Source: Prunella strophiata
Lineage: Eukaryota; Chordata; Aves; Passeriformes; Prunellidae
DNA: 64,000 nucleotides
NCBI GenBank assembly: GCA_036583965.1
Contig: JAZBQD010000027.1
Location: forward strand, 5,660,187 to 5,724,186
Direction: 5' to 3'
A program made the translations under genes and the position numbers. The notes beneath the pieces are model-generated. The model did not search any database. It had not been told where the DNA came from and saw only the letters and a program-made list of their open reading frames with translations. Below, one piece after another: positions 34,501 through 44,700 of this stretch (positions are counted from its first letter, which is position 1; each line of letters starts with the position of its first letter).

Positions 34501-37077
34501 CTTCAAGCCTTTTAACCCCAGACTTGAAAGTCCAGGGTGGAGACAACTCTACATACTTTCAGAAACCAATTTCAAGTGGAACAGGTCTTTCATGAGGCAT
34601 AAAGAAGAAAAGTAACTGAACAAAAAGCAATACAGACACCCCACCATTCAGAGACAAAAAGCAGCACACTGGTTAGCACAGATGAACAATACAAAGCCAC
34701 CACTTAAAACCCAAGATGTTGTTCAAAGTGAATGGAAAGTAAAATACAACAAACCCAAGAGCAGTTTTTGTGAAATAATCTGGTATTCTCCTACAGACTG
34801 AGTGGCAGCTAACACCTTAACAGGCAGTCTGAACAGCCAGCAAGGACAGAAGTGCATTCACTGGACAACATGGAAACTTCTATTTCCATAAGTATTTGAC
34901 TGTTTCCATCTCTGCTGCTATCTAATACTTTCAGATTATTGGATAATGTATTATTTCATTATTTCACAGATTATTTCACAAAAAACTTTCATGAGCAGAC
35001 ACTTGTACATGGAAGCAATAATAAAGCAGAATAATCAAAAGTCTATACACGTGCTCTCCCTCTCTGGATTTGTCTCTATTTATTCTCATTTTCCTATTTC
35101 TGTCACTCCTTTTCTTTGGCTCTCTAAAAGAATATTATTTTGTAGTTTTAAGGGCTCTTAAGTCTTGAGCACTGACCACTTCTGCCTCCCAAACTTGGTT
35201 ATACTCTGTGACCCCTCTCTTCCCTCAAAGTTTAGTTTTCTTGCTAAATAACATGGAATTATTTGGAAATGATTGCTTCAGTTTCCTTAAGGGAAGTGCT
35301 AGATAAGCTCCTCTTTAACCTACACCCTATAAACTCATTAAAAAATACCACTGTTCCAGTATCTATCTACCCAGAATTCTGGTAGAATAGATGACATTAG
35401 ATAATGAGCATTCTTCTACCAGCCTCTGAAATTGCTCAAATACAGCCACAGAGGGTGTTCACAGCAGGTTATTCCAAGTTCCTGGGCTACTTAAAGCTTC
35501 AGCTTATTGTATTTATGGCATCATGGGCAGTGATGAAGTATGATGACCTACAGACTTGTCCTGCACCCAGCAGACCACATACCTGTGATGTAACTTGTAT
35601 GCTTGTTCTGATTGTCTTGAGCAACCAGTTGCTCATGCAGCTCTCTTCCAATCCCCTTTTCAAAGGCATGAGCAAGTTCTTCAGTTTTCCTACAACGATC
35701 AAGAAAAGAGTCAAAATGCTGTCACAAGTCACATTTCCTATGTTAACACTTGGCTTTGAAGCAGAACATGACACTGCAATGTGTGTTTGTCCATACCTGA
35801 ACTGGTCATCATTTAAAAGTGGTTTCTGGGCATTCAGGTATCTTGTGATTGTATCTTCTAGCTTGGGAACTGGCAGTCTGCAGGAAGTGGAACACAGAGA
35901 TGTGCATTTGATGAGCAAGGGTATGAATGAAGCCTGTGTTTCTTACACAGTCATCTCTCTGTGCCTCCTTTCTTCCATATCCTTCCTTATACTATTATAT
36001 ATACACTATAGATACACAAATATACACACACTATACTGTATATACTATTATATTATATATACATTTGGGTAATACATTATCCAAATGCCTCATAAGTTTC
36101 TTGTGGAATAAGTTAAGCAAGGAACTAGATGGACACCATAATTTTCTTGGGAAAATAAAGCAGAAAACCAAATTGACTTCTGTCTTTTTACAAAGGTGCT
36201 GCAGTGATGGGAGCTAATCCCTTACAGGAAATACAAGAACCGCTGCTAGGAGAGGCAGCTGTGCAGAAGGAATAGTTCGGGTACTGGACATCTCTTTCTC
36301 GGTATCTTTGTCAACTTTCTCTGAGCCTGAGTTGTGTTTCCCATAGCACAATCCCGTTACACTCGCGGGGTTTGGGCGCCAAGGGGACGTTTCAGTAGCA
36401 GGCTTGTGACCAGTTACACTGACACTGGAAAGCCGAACCCGCTGCTCTGCAGACAGCGCGCACAGAGCGAGCCGCGCACAGAGCGAGCCGCGCACAGAGC
36501 GAGCCGCGCACAGAGCGAGCCGCGCACAGAGCGAGCCGCGCACAGAGCGAGCCGCGCACAGAGCGAGCCGCGCACAGAGCGAGCCGCGCACCGAGCGAGC
36601 CGCGCACAGAGCGAGCCGCGCACCGAGCGAGCCGCGCACCGAGCGAGCCGCGCACAGAGCGAGCCGCGCACCGAGCGAGCCGCGCACCGAGCGAGCCGCG
36701 CACAGAGCGAGCCGCGCACAGAGCGAGCCGCGCACCGAGCGAGCCGCGCACCGAGCGAGCCGCGCACCGAGCGAGCCGCGCACCGAGCGAGCCGCGCACC
36801 GAGCGAGCCGCGCACCGAGCGAGCCGCGCACAGAGCGAGCCGCGCACCGCGGCCCCGGGGCGGACGTTCCCTCTGCCCTCTCCCCACAGCGGACACCCCG
36901 CGCCGCCGCCGCCGCGCCCTGCCCGCGTCCCCCCGGCGCGGCGCCCCGCCGTACCTGGGCAGGCTCTTCTGGTAGTGCATGGTGGGCACGATGCTGCGGT
37001 GCAGGAACTCGGCGGCGCCCGCGCCGCTGTAGCCGCGCCGCCCCGGAGCCGCCCTCAGCAGCCTGCCTCGCCGCCAT
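31565..37077 (-). CDS. CPT2: CPT2, mitochondrial carnitine O-palmitoyltransferase 2
   Basis: CPT2, on the matrix side of the inner mitochondrial membrane, converts acylcarnitine and CoA back to acyl-CoA for beta-oxidation. Coding exons in transcript order: 37077-36955, 35877-35797, 35689-35583, 33981-32677 and 31896-31565, all GT-AG. Landmarks are [14 protein letters not shown] (exon 1), [20 protein letters not shown] (exon 2), [14 protein letters not shown] (exon 3/4 junction), the catalytic His in [14 protein letters not shown] (about residue 360), [20 protein letters not shown], and [10 protein letters not shown] in the last exon. As in mammals, exon 4 carries most of the protein (1305 nt). 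The exons sum to 1948 nt, one base over a whole number of codons. The conflict lies between ATG 37077 and the conserved frame of exon 1. One base fewer would give 648 residues (human 658). Confidence 0.97.
31897..32676 (-). other. CPT2 intron 4
   Basis: A 780-nt intron bounded by gtaagt and ctgcag on the minus strand. I see no repeat or nested gene. Confidence 0.7.
33982..35582 (-). other. CPT2 intron 3
   Basis: A 1.6-kb intron with no recognisable repeat or nested gene. A long plus-strand open frame at 35404-36072 runs antisense across exons 2 and 3 and is a shadow of them. Confidence 0.7.
35990..36065. repeat. AT-rich microsatellite in CPT2 intron 1
   Basis: An irregular run of tata, tatac and caca motifs. 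It is low complexity, with no coding content. Confidence 0.7.
36459..36842. repeat. 16-bp minisatellite, 24 units, CPT2 intron 1
   Basis: The unit is gcgcacagagcgagcc. A single position alternates between a and c (cacagag or caccgag). In plus-strand order the 24 units read AAAAAAAACACCACCAACCC then CCCA. I see no other changes in the units. The array begins about 580 bp past the exon-2 side of the intron and ends about 110 bp from the exon 1 donor. Because 48 bases is three units, all frames are open and produce artefactual Arg/Ala/Ser/Glu repeat proteins on both strands. Confidence 0.95.
36955..37077 (-). CDS. CPT2: CPT2 exon 1 with start-codon/frame conflict
   Basis: The conserved frame ends [24 protein letters not shown] (24 residues; key part [14 protein letters not shown]) before the gtacgg donor. 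Upstream in that frame comes [13 protein letters not shown], a plausible mitochondrial presequence rich in Arg and Leu, but no ATG where it is expected. The only nearby ATG (37077), in the context catcATGgcg, opens a frame shifted by one, giving [10 protein letters not shown]. One extra base between 37077 and about 37060 would explain this. The conserved frame stays open upstream to an ATG at 37445, through the 21-bp repeat array. Confidence 0.8.
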
Positions 37078-37115
37078 GATGGCGTCCAGGCCCGCCTGCC
37101 CGGAGCCCCGCCGGC

Positions 37116-37355
37116 GGGACAGGAGCCCCGCCCGGCGGGACAGGGAGCCCCGCCCGGCGGGACAGGAGCCCCCCCGGGCGGGACAGGAGCCCCGCCCGGC
37201 GGACAGGAGCCCCGCCCGGCGGGACAGGAGCCCCGCCCGGCGGGACAGGAGCCCCGCCCGGCGGGACAGGAGGCCACCGCCCGGCGGGAACAGGAGCCCC
37301 GCCCGGCCGGGACAGGAGCCCCGCCCTCCCGGGACAGGAGCCAGCCCGCCCGCCG
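37116..37355. repeat. GC-box minisatellite upstream of CPT2, about 21 bp, about 12 units
   Basis: Units begin gggacaggag and end ccccgcccggc, 20-24 bp long, about twelve in a row with small length differences. On the minus strand, the sense strand of CPT2, most units read gccgggcggggctcctgt, which contains the Sp1/KLF GC box gggcggggc. The array starts about 40 bp upstream of the CPT2 start codon, so it lies in the core promoter or 5' UTR. Confidence 0.92.
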
Positions 37356-37399
37356 GGACAGGACCCCCAGGAGCCCCGCCGAGCCCGCCCGGGCCCCGG

Positions 37400-38769
37400 G
37401 GAACGAACGGGAAAAGCGAAGCGTTTTTCTGTTATTCCATTCCAAAAGCCAGTTGGATACGTGCTGCTAAAGTAGCAGAGTTCCAGGGTGTTGGGCGGGT
37501 TAGCATCAGTCCTTTTACATACACACTAATAAAACGTTCTGATTCATTAATAAAATTTTCTGCAATCCTCTTGTTTTTCTGCAATCCTCTTTTTGTATTA
37601 TGTTCAACATACAGACTCCACATATTTTTTCTTTTATTTCCCCCCACCCTGCTTTTTTTTTTTTTTTTTCTGTAGTCTGTGTATCCATATGTCCTATTGA
37701 CTACACAGGATTGAGATCCTGCCAACAAAAAGAACAGTTTAATCTCTCCTGAGTTTTTTTTCACTCATACGTGAGCGTGCAACAACAAATACTTGATCAC
37801 AGTATAAAACGTAATATTATAACCACACAACCTTGTTGTACTGTGGGGAAAATTTTCCATAAAAACATTGAATAATCTGAGAATATACCAAAAACTACAG
37901 AAATGCTTTCATAAGAAAGCATGGCATGTGAATGGTTATGGTGGTGTATTTTTATCAGACACTCACTAGCATAAAAATCAGCACTGGGATTGAATGCGGA
38001 CACAGCAAAGGAAAGGAAAGCAATCCCTGTGGCTTAGTCTGGTAATCCTCTGAAAGTAAATTGGCCCTACTCTAATCAACATAGTGGTTGGAAGAAAAGT
38101 GAAATCATTTCACTTCCAAGATAATAAATGCCCAGTGACAGAAGGTGTCCTTGCATGTTCCAGTCTGTGGCTATTTCCTGTTTGATGCGTGTCTCTCATG
38201 CTGCTCATTCAGCCTTTTTTTGGCAATGAAAACAAAAAAAAACACAAGCCTGCTTTAATTAATGAAGTCCAGTTTCACCTAGCTTGCCCTGCTGTGATAG
38301 TCCTGTTCAGAACGTTACCTGCTCTGCCCTTTGGGAAAACTGCTGTGTTCCCTGTTTGCAGGCTGGCCTTGCAGGGTTGCCTTTCTGGCTTTGGGTGTTC
38401 CAGACCCCAAACTGGGGAGGCTGAGGAATGCATCGCCTTTCCCCCAGGAGTGTCACTTTGTTTTGAACTGGTCTTGTTTTAGAAATACTACTGCATTCTG
38501 TTCTAATTTTCCAGAGCCCCCTAATCTTCTTCCAGGCTCTTAATGATGTAGTTGATAATAGGATTGTTGGTATTAATTTGGAACAATAATGCCAGCTGCT
38601 TGCTTGGTGGCTATTGGCAGAGGGGTGACCTTGCAGGTCAGCTAAGCAGAACTGGAAGTGCTTTGATCTGATCTGAACAGAGCCAGATCTGTGCACCCCA
38701 ACAGGAGGAGCGAAGTGGAGTCTCTCCCCATGGGAAGCTGATTCTCCTCCCCAGAGCAGGCAGGACAGC
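37400..38769. other. CPT2-SLC1A7 divergent spacer
   Basis: The two genes are head to head with about 1.7 kb between start codons. GC-rich sequence near CPT2 gives way to AT-rich DNA with a poly(T) tract near 37652-37669. The SLC1A7 5' UTR must lie in the last part, but no promoter element can be named. No additional gene is supported. Confidence 0.6.
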
Positions 38770-41700
38770 ATGGCCGTGGCCCTGGATGCAATCCTCGCTC
38801 GGATCAAAGATGTCTGTAAAAGGAATGGGCTGCTCATCCTCTCTGTCCTGTCTGTCACCATCGGCTGCCTCCTGGGATTCTTCCTGAGGACCAGGCGACT
38901 CTCCCAGCAGGTAAGAGCAGCTCACAGCCTGTCCCTGCAGAGGAGATGCCAGACTTACATAACAAAAGACACTTGTACCTTGGGGAACCTCAGGGTGGGC
39001 TTTGGAAGGTAAAAGGCACGTGTATGGGCTTGTTAAAATTGTTTCATTTCATCTGTTTGTCAATCTAGGCTGTTCTTTGGGTCTTTTCACACATTCTCAA
39101 ACAGGTTAGCAAAGGGTTCTGGTCTCAGACACCTGGGAGGCGTAGCAGGAGCACAGTAGAATGTTGCAGGTATGGATAATAATGGTGGACATTTAAGCTA
39201 GATGAAATGTAGCATTTAATATAAGCCTGCAGAAACTGGTAATGCAATATATTGCATTTTATACTATTTGGAACACACATAGCTAAAGCAAACACTGGGA
39301 ATATTTTTTCAGCATCAGATGCACAAGGGTGCAGATGTTTATATTACACTAATGGTGTTTCATATTAATAAATCTGAAATCTCCCATCATTAGTGAAGTC
39401 ATTTGGGGAATTCTCCCCTAGTGCTCATTCCTGCTGTATCAGTCAGACAGACTAGACAGCAACGTGCATTAATAAATGCACTGTCTGAGCACAAAATAGA
39501 AATCTCAGTTAAAAAATAAGGCATTTAGTAAATGCAACTTAATTAAACCAATTCTGGCCTCTGCTACTGCAAACCACTGTCTGTCTGAACATTGTTTGTG
39601 TCCAAGCCATAGCTTCAAACACATCCAGGAAAACAGACAAAATGCAGAATGGAGAGATTATTCAGGGCAACTGGCTAACAGGAGTCTCCAAGAGATGGCA
39701 CATTTCATTTCTGTCTTCCTTTATAAAGGAATGAACAATGCAGTGTGTTTATTGAATAAGAACACATTATGTAATCGAATTAATTTTAAAATTACTTTTT
39801 AAAGCCTGCTATCTTTGCCATCTTATCTTTGCACCAAAGGTGCAGATTTTAGCAATGTTATGTGATTCACAGCTCTAGCAGCACTTGTGAAGACAGTCAG
39901 TCTCTAGCTCAAAACAATAAGCATCTCTCCATGTATTTCCAGGAAATTAGTTACTTCCAGTTTCCTGGTGAGTTACTGATGAGGATGCTGAAAATGCTGA
40001 TTCTCCCTCTTGTTGTCTCAAGGTAAGTGAAGACAATATTCTAATTATTATTATTCTAATAACTTCTGAAGTTTCCTAAATGAGATTTGTCATCACAATG
40101 GTTTAGCTGTGACTGAATTAGGTGACAGTGCCAGAGGCATCACTGCTGCTGCACATTCATATTCATAGTGGAGTCATAAACATGTATTTTAATTGATAGG
40201 ATCATTTCTGCCATACATAATTTCTACCTCATATAAGTATTATTTGCTTTAAAATTAATGAGATGGGGGTTTTAAAATTTGTTTTCATTTTCCCTTGTAA
40301 TGGGACTTTTTCCTTCAAGCTAATTAAAAGTTAAATATATGGAATAAAAAACCCACCTTATCAAAAAGCCTGCCTTAAATCGAAACAATTGAAATAATAC
40401 ACTATACAAATACAATGAAAAAACACAATTAATTCATAGTGTCCTGCAGTATTTTGAGGTGTGCTGTATGTGTTTATAGTATGATAAATATTGAAAAAAC
40501 CCTGTGTCTCCAGTGAACTATTAATATATAGCTGGCTTTGGCTGGAAGTGAAAGTGATTTCTTCATTTGTTAAAGACAGAACCTTTAGTGATGGCACTTT
40601 ATCAGTAGCAGAATTAATGACCTCAGTGCTGGAACTGACTGGAACATGCACAGTTACACAGTGGGAGGGTGTAACTCAAGGCAGGCTTTTCTCTAAGTTT
40701 GACTGCCTTCCCACTGACTACAGTCCCAAAACCACACCAGCTGGATGGCCAAAAACTCTCTCATGTGCCCAAGGCTGAGAGGTTATTAAAGAGATGGAAA
40801 GTAACAAAACTAACTTTACCAGAACTGAGAAAAAGTTACTGCAATATTTGGTTCTAGTTCTGGAATCTAATTCACACATCAAGACCTCATCTTCCACTTT
40901 GAGAAAAAAACCAAGTTTCTAGTCTTCCAATCACTGACAGTTGTTGAAAATGAACACAATTAACAGCACTAATTCTATTTTTAAATCACCTACCCTGACA
41001 TCTGCCTTCTCATGGTTTTTCACAGAACAAAGCTGAGTCATGGTGCTTTGTGCATGAAACTGGTTTTATAACCATAGACTCACACCTGGTCCTGGCCCAT
41101 GCATCTAGAGAGCACCAACACAAAACATGTAAGGAGATTTTTTTTTTTGAAAGGTGAAAGGAGAGTTTTCCAAAGAAAGCAAGAGTCTTACATGAGGAAG
41201 TGACATAGTAAGGAGGACAGAAAAGGGTTGGAGCAGATTTACGTGTCCTTCCATAAAATGTGTAGTTCTTTTGGTCCTCTAGTATATTTAGAGATGTTAG
41301 GAAGAGCAGCACAGCAGGACAGAGCTGCTCTGGCACAGCCTGTGATGGCTCTAAGTTGTCTGGAGATGTGACAGCTCTGAGCCTCACAGTGGCTGCACTG
41401 TGGCCTCTGAGATGGAAAGAGAAGAAACTTTACAAACCTTCAAAGAGGTTCAATTCTCCTTGCAAGGGTGAGTCCATCTCCCTATATAACAAACTAGCAG
41501 TGCCTGCTAGTACAAACTCAAATGGCAGGGTTTGCAAGAAAAAAACACTCCAGATATAACAACATTGTTGTACAGTTTGGGCTTTTTTGGCTGGTTGTCT
41601 TTTGGGTTTTTTTAACAACCAGCACAGTGTTTTCCACAGATGTATTTAATAAAATCAGTAAACCAGTACTCTGTATTTTTACCAATCTGCATGCAAATTT

Positions 41701-44700
41701 AAACTACATTTCTTTGTGAATTTAGAATATCCTCAGCCTGTCCTGTCAGAGAACTGGCATTTAATTTACCTTTTAAATTACTCTCTATTATTGTTTACAA
41801 AAGGCAGGAGCCACAGCACCATAAAAAGAACTCTAAATATTGCTCTCCTAATTGAAATTAATGCAAGTTTTTCTTTGAACACACAAGTAAAGAAATTACT
41901 TGTAAAGAAAAGGAGAGGTGAGAAAGGAAGATTAAATGAGGGATTTAGTGCAAACTATCCTGTTTCCAAGTCCAGAGTTTATTTTGAAGGGTTACAGCAG
42001 AAGTAAAAAGTGGCAATTGGATAGGTTAGAAGATTGACAATAGACCAGAAAATCTTGTACTTTACAGACCACTAGCAGAAATCCAGCCTTAAACAGAAAT
42101 GGCTGAAAATTTGTACTCCCCCTCTTGACTGATTGTTAGAGAGTTAAAACAGAAGCAGATTGTGCTCATTAGGAATGAGGAAATTATGATACAGTCAGGT
42201 ATCTCTGAATGATGTTTATTTTAAAAGTTCCTTGGATGCAGAGGAAATCTGTCAAACAACAGGAGACCATTTCTTCAAAGTGCAGTTTCTTGATTTCCTG
42301 AACTTTGTTCCTGCTCCTGGAACTGCTCTATCCCAGAGCTCCTGTACCTATTTCTGATGTCTCCTGTCATCTGTGGTCTTACTTCTTTCTTTATTTTCCC
42401 ATAGACAGAAAAATCTTGGGAAAGCAACCATCACCCACTAGCCTGTCAGTCTGAGCCCTGCATGAGCTTTTGTTTTTGTTGAGGCAGGGACTTTCATTAC
42501 GGGTGGGGGTTGAAACTATTTCAGTTATCTGATTACATAAACAAGCTTCATAGCATCATAGAACAACTCTGAAATCAGTATATATTTATTTCAGCCATCC
42601 TTTGCCTGAGATTTCACCTTGCTCATACTTATCAGTATCCCCTGTGTGTAGAGTTTGCTCTTCTTAGCTGTGAGAACAGGTACCCACCTGTTAGCAAGAC
42701 AAAGAAAATTACAAATAGTTGACAGTTCATGTCTGCCCAAGGGCAACTCAGTACTAGAAGCTTACAAGACCAAATTTTAGAGCCTGTAGTTACTAGATGT
42801 ACACTGCTTACTTTCTGTGTAAACACAGGATACTGCTGTTAGACCTGGGAATGGAAATATTAGGAGAGCTTGGAGAGAATAGGAGCCAAATCTGAATTTG
42901 TAGTTACACATTTAGACACTGTCCAAGCTCTTACTGCAGCTGGACAGGGACATGTCCTCAACAAGCCTGAAAGATGAGCTGCAGAAACTCTGAAGTTCCC
43001 TGATTCTCTTTGGGACAGAGTATTTATTCTCTTTGGCGCAGAGGGACAATGCAAGCAGTGTATTTTCCTCCTTATACGCAAAACGTTTCCGCCTTCAACA
43101 GATCTCAGGTTTTCCAGCAGGTACGCGTGTTGTATTGCACTAAGCACGGCTGCCGTGCATGCTGCCCTGAGAGCTGTGTTTACCAGACCCTTCAGGCAGG
43201 TCCCGCTGCTCAGCTTCGTTCAACGCCCTTTCCCTGTCCCTCCGGCATTCCCGGCACTGCCGGAGGCTCGGGCTGTGACACCTGCAGCGCACCCCGCGGC
43301 CACCGGGCGGCTCTGCCGGGACACCGAGCACCGCGCCCGAGCACCGCGCCCGCTCCCTCCGCGCGTCCCGGGGATTGCCGGTGCCACTGCCCGGGTTCCT
43401 GCATCCCAGGGATTGCCGGTACCACTGCCCGGGTTCCCACATCCCAGGGATAGCCGGTACCACTGCCCGGGTTCCCACATCCCGGGGATTGCCGGTACCA
43501 CTGCCCGGGTTCCTGCATCCCGGGGATTGCCGGTACCACTGCCCGGGTTCCTGCATCCCGGGGATTGCCGGTACCACTGCCCGGGTTCCTGCATCCCGGG
43601 GATTGCCGGTACCACTGCCCGGGTTCCTGCATCCCGGGGACTGCCGGTACCACTGCCCGGGTTCCTGCATCCCAGGGATTGCCGGTACCACTGCCCGGGC
43701 TCCCGCATCCCGGGAACTGCCGGTACCACTGCCCGAGTTCCCGCATCCCGGGGATTGCCGGTACCACTGCCCGGGTTCCTGCATCCCGGGGATTGCCGGT
43801 GCCACTGCCCGGGTTCCCTGCATCCCGGGGATTGCCGGTACCACTGCCTGTGTTCCTGCATCCCGGGCTTTCCCGGTACCACCCCCTCTCCAGAAAATAA
43901 TAAACCTTCCACTTTCTTTCACTGTGGTTAGTTATAAACTTGCACAGATACACACACACACACATACGGGATTCCTTCACCTGTTCCCAGGACAAGCTCA
44001 TTGGCAGAGATACCTGTGCATCACTTGAGTTTCTCAACTTCTTAAATGCTTGAAGTAATCAAATCTGATGTCAGTGTCTCTGTACTCTGCATGATGCAAA
44101 AGACTGGGAAAGGAACAAAGACTCAACTTTCCCCTTAATATCTTCTCACATTTGCTAAAGACAATACAATCCCTCTGACCTGCTCCTGTCTGTGCCAGCT
44201 CCAGCACAGGCCAGGTGTGCTGGCAGGCACTGTGCCACCACTCACACACTGTCACCTTCCTTCAGAGCATTTTTGTCCACTCCCTGCCCATCACCTTCAG
44301 CTCATGTTACCAGCTCTGTAGTGATCAGTTCCCAGTGGGGCACAAACTTGATTTTCAGTGAGCATGACTGCTTTGACTTAAGCTTTTTGTGGAGGCTGGT
44401 ACTGAAACCTGATCTGTCCCAACTGCAAGGTTTTGAAGAATAATATTGCTACTGGAATAATATGGAATAATTTACCACTGTTGATGCATTTCTAATGCTG
44501 CTGTTTGGCATGGATTCCTTCCAGTAGGCAGGGAACTCACACTGGCATTTTCCACAGAACAGAAATGCAACTCTCCCTTTCTGTTGAAAGCGCAGAGGTG
44601 CCGGTGAGCCCACAGGGGAGGAGCAGCTCTGGCTCCCAGCACTGCATTCCTGCCGGCAGAGCCTCCTCATGTACCTACATTGCAAAATGTGTGTGCTGCA

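Noticed and set aside
35404..36072. 222-codon plus-strand open frame
   Set aside because: It runs antisense through CPT2 exons 2 and 3 and intron 1; the conserved reading is on the minus strand.
36214..37077. Long open frames on both strands across the 16-bp array (for example 287 and 213 codons)
   Set aside because: They are translations of the tandem repeat and GC-rich flanks; the protein repeats follow the 16-bp period and have no family resemblance. The only real coding part is CPT2 exon 1.
37116..37355. CRISPR-like array (also considered for 36459-36842 and 43374-43885)
   Set aside because: Units are contiguous with no unique spacers, and the window is a vertebrate nuclear genome.
43140..43931. 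Several open frames of 217-275 codons across 43.1-44.0 kb
   Set aside because: All derive from the 38-bp minisatellite, which is open in every frame on both strands. The 38-residue protein period equals three repeat units, as expected for an artefact.
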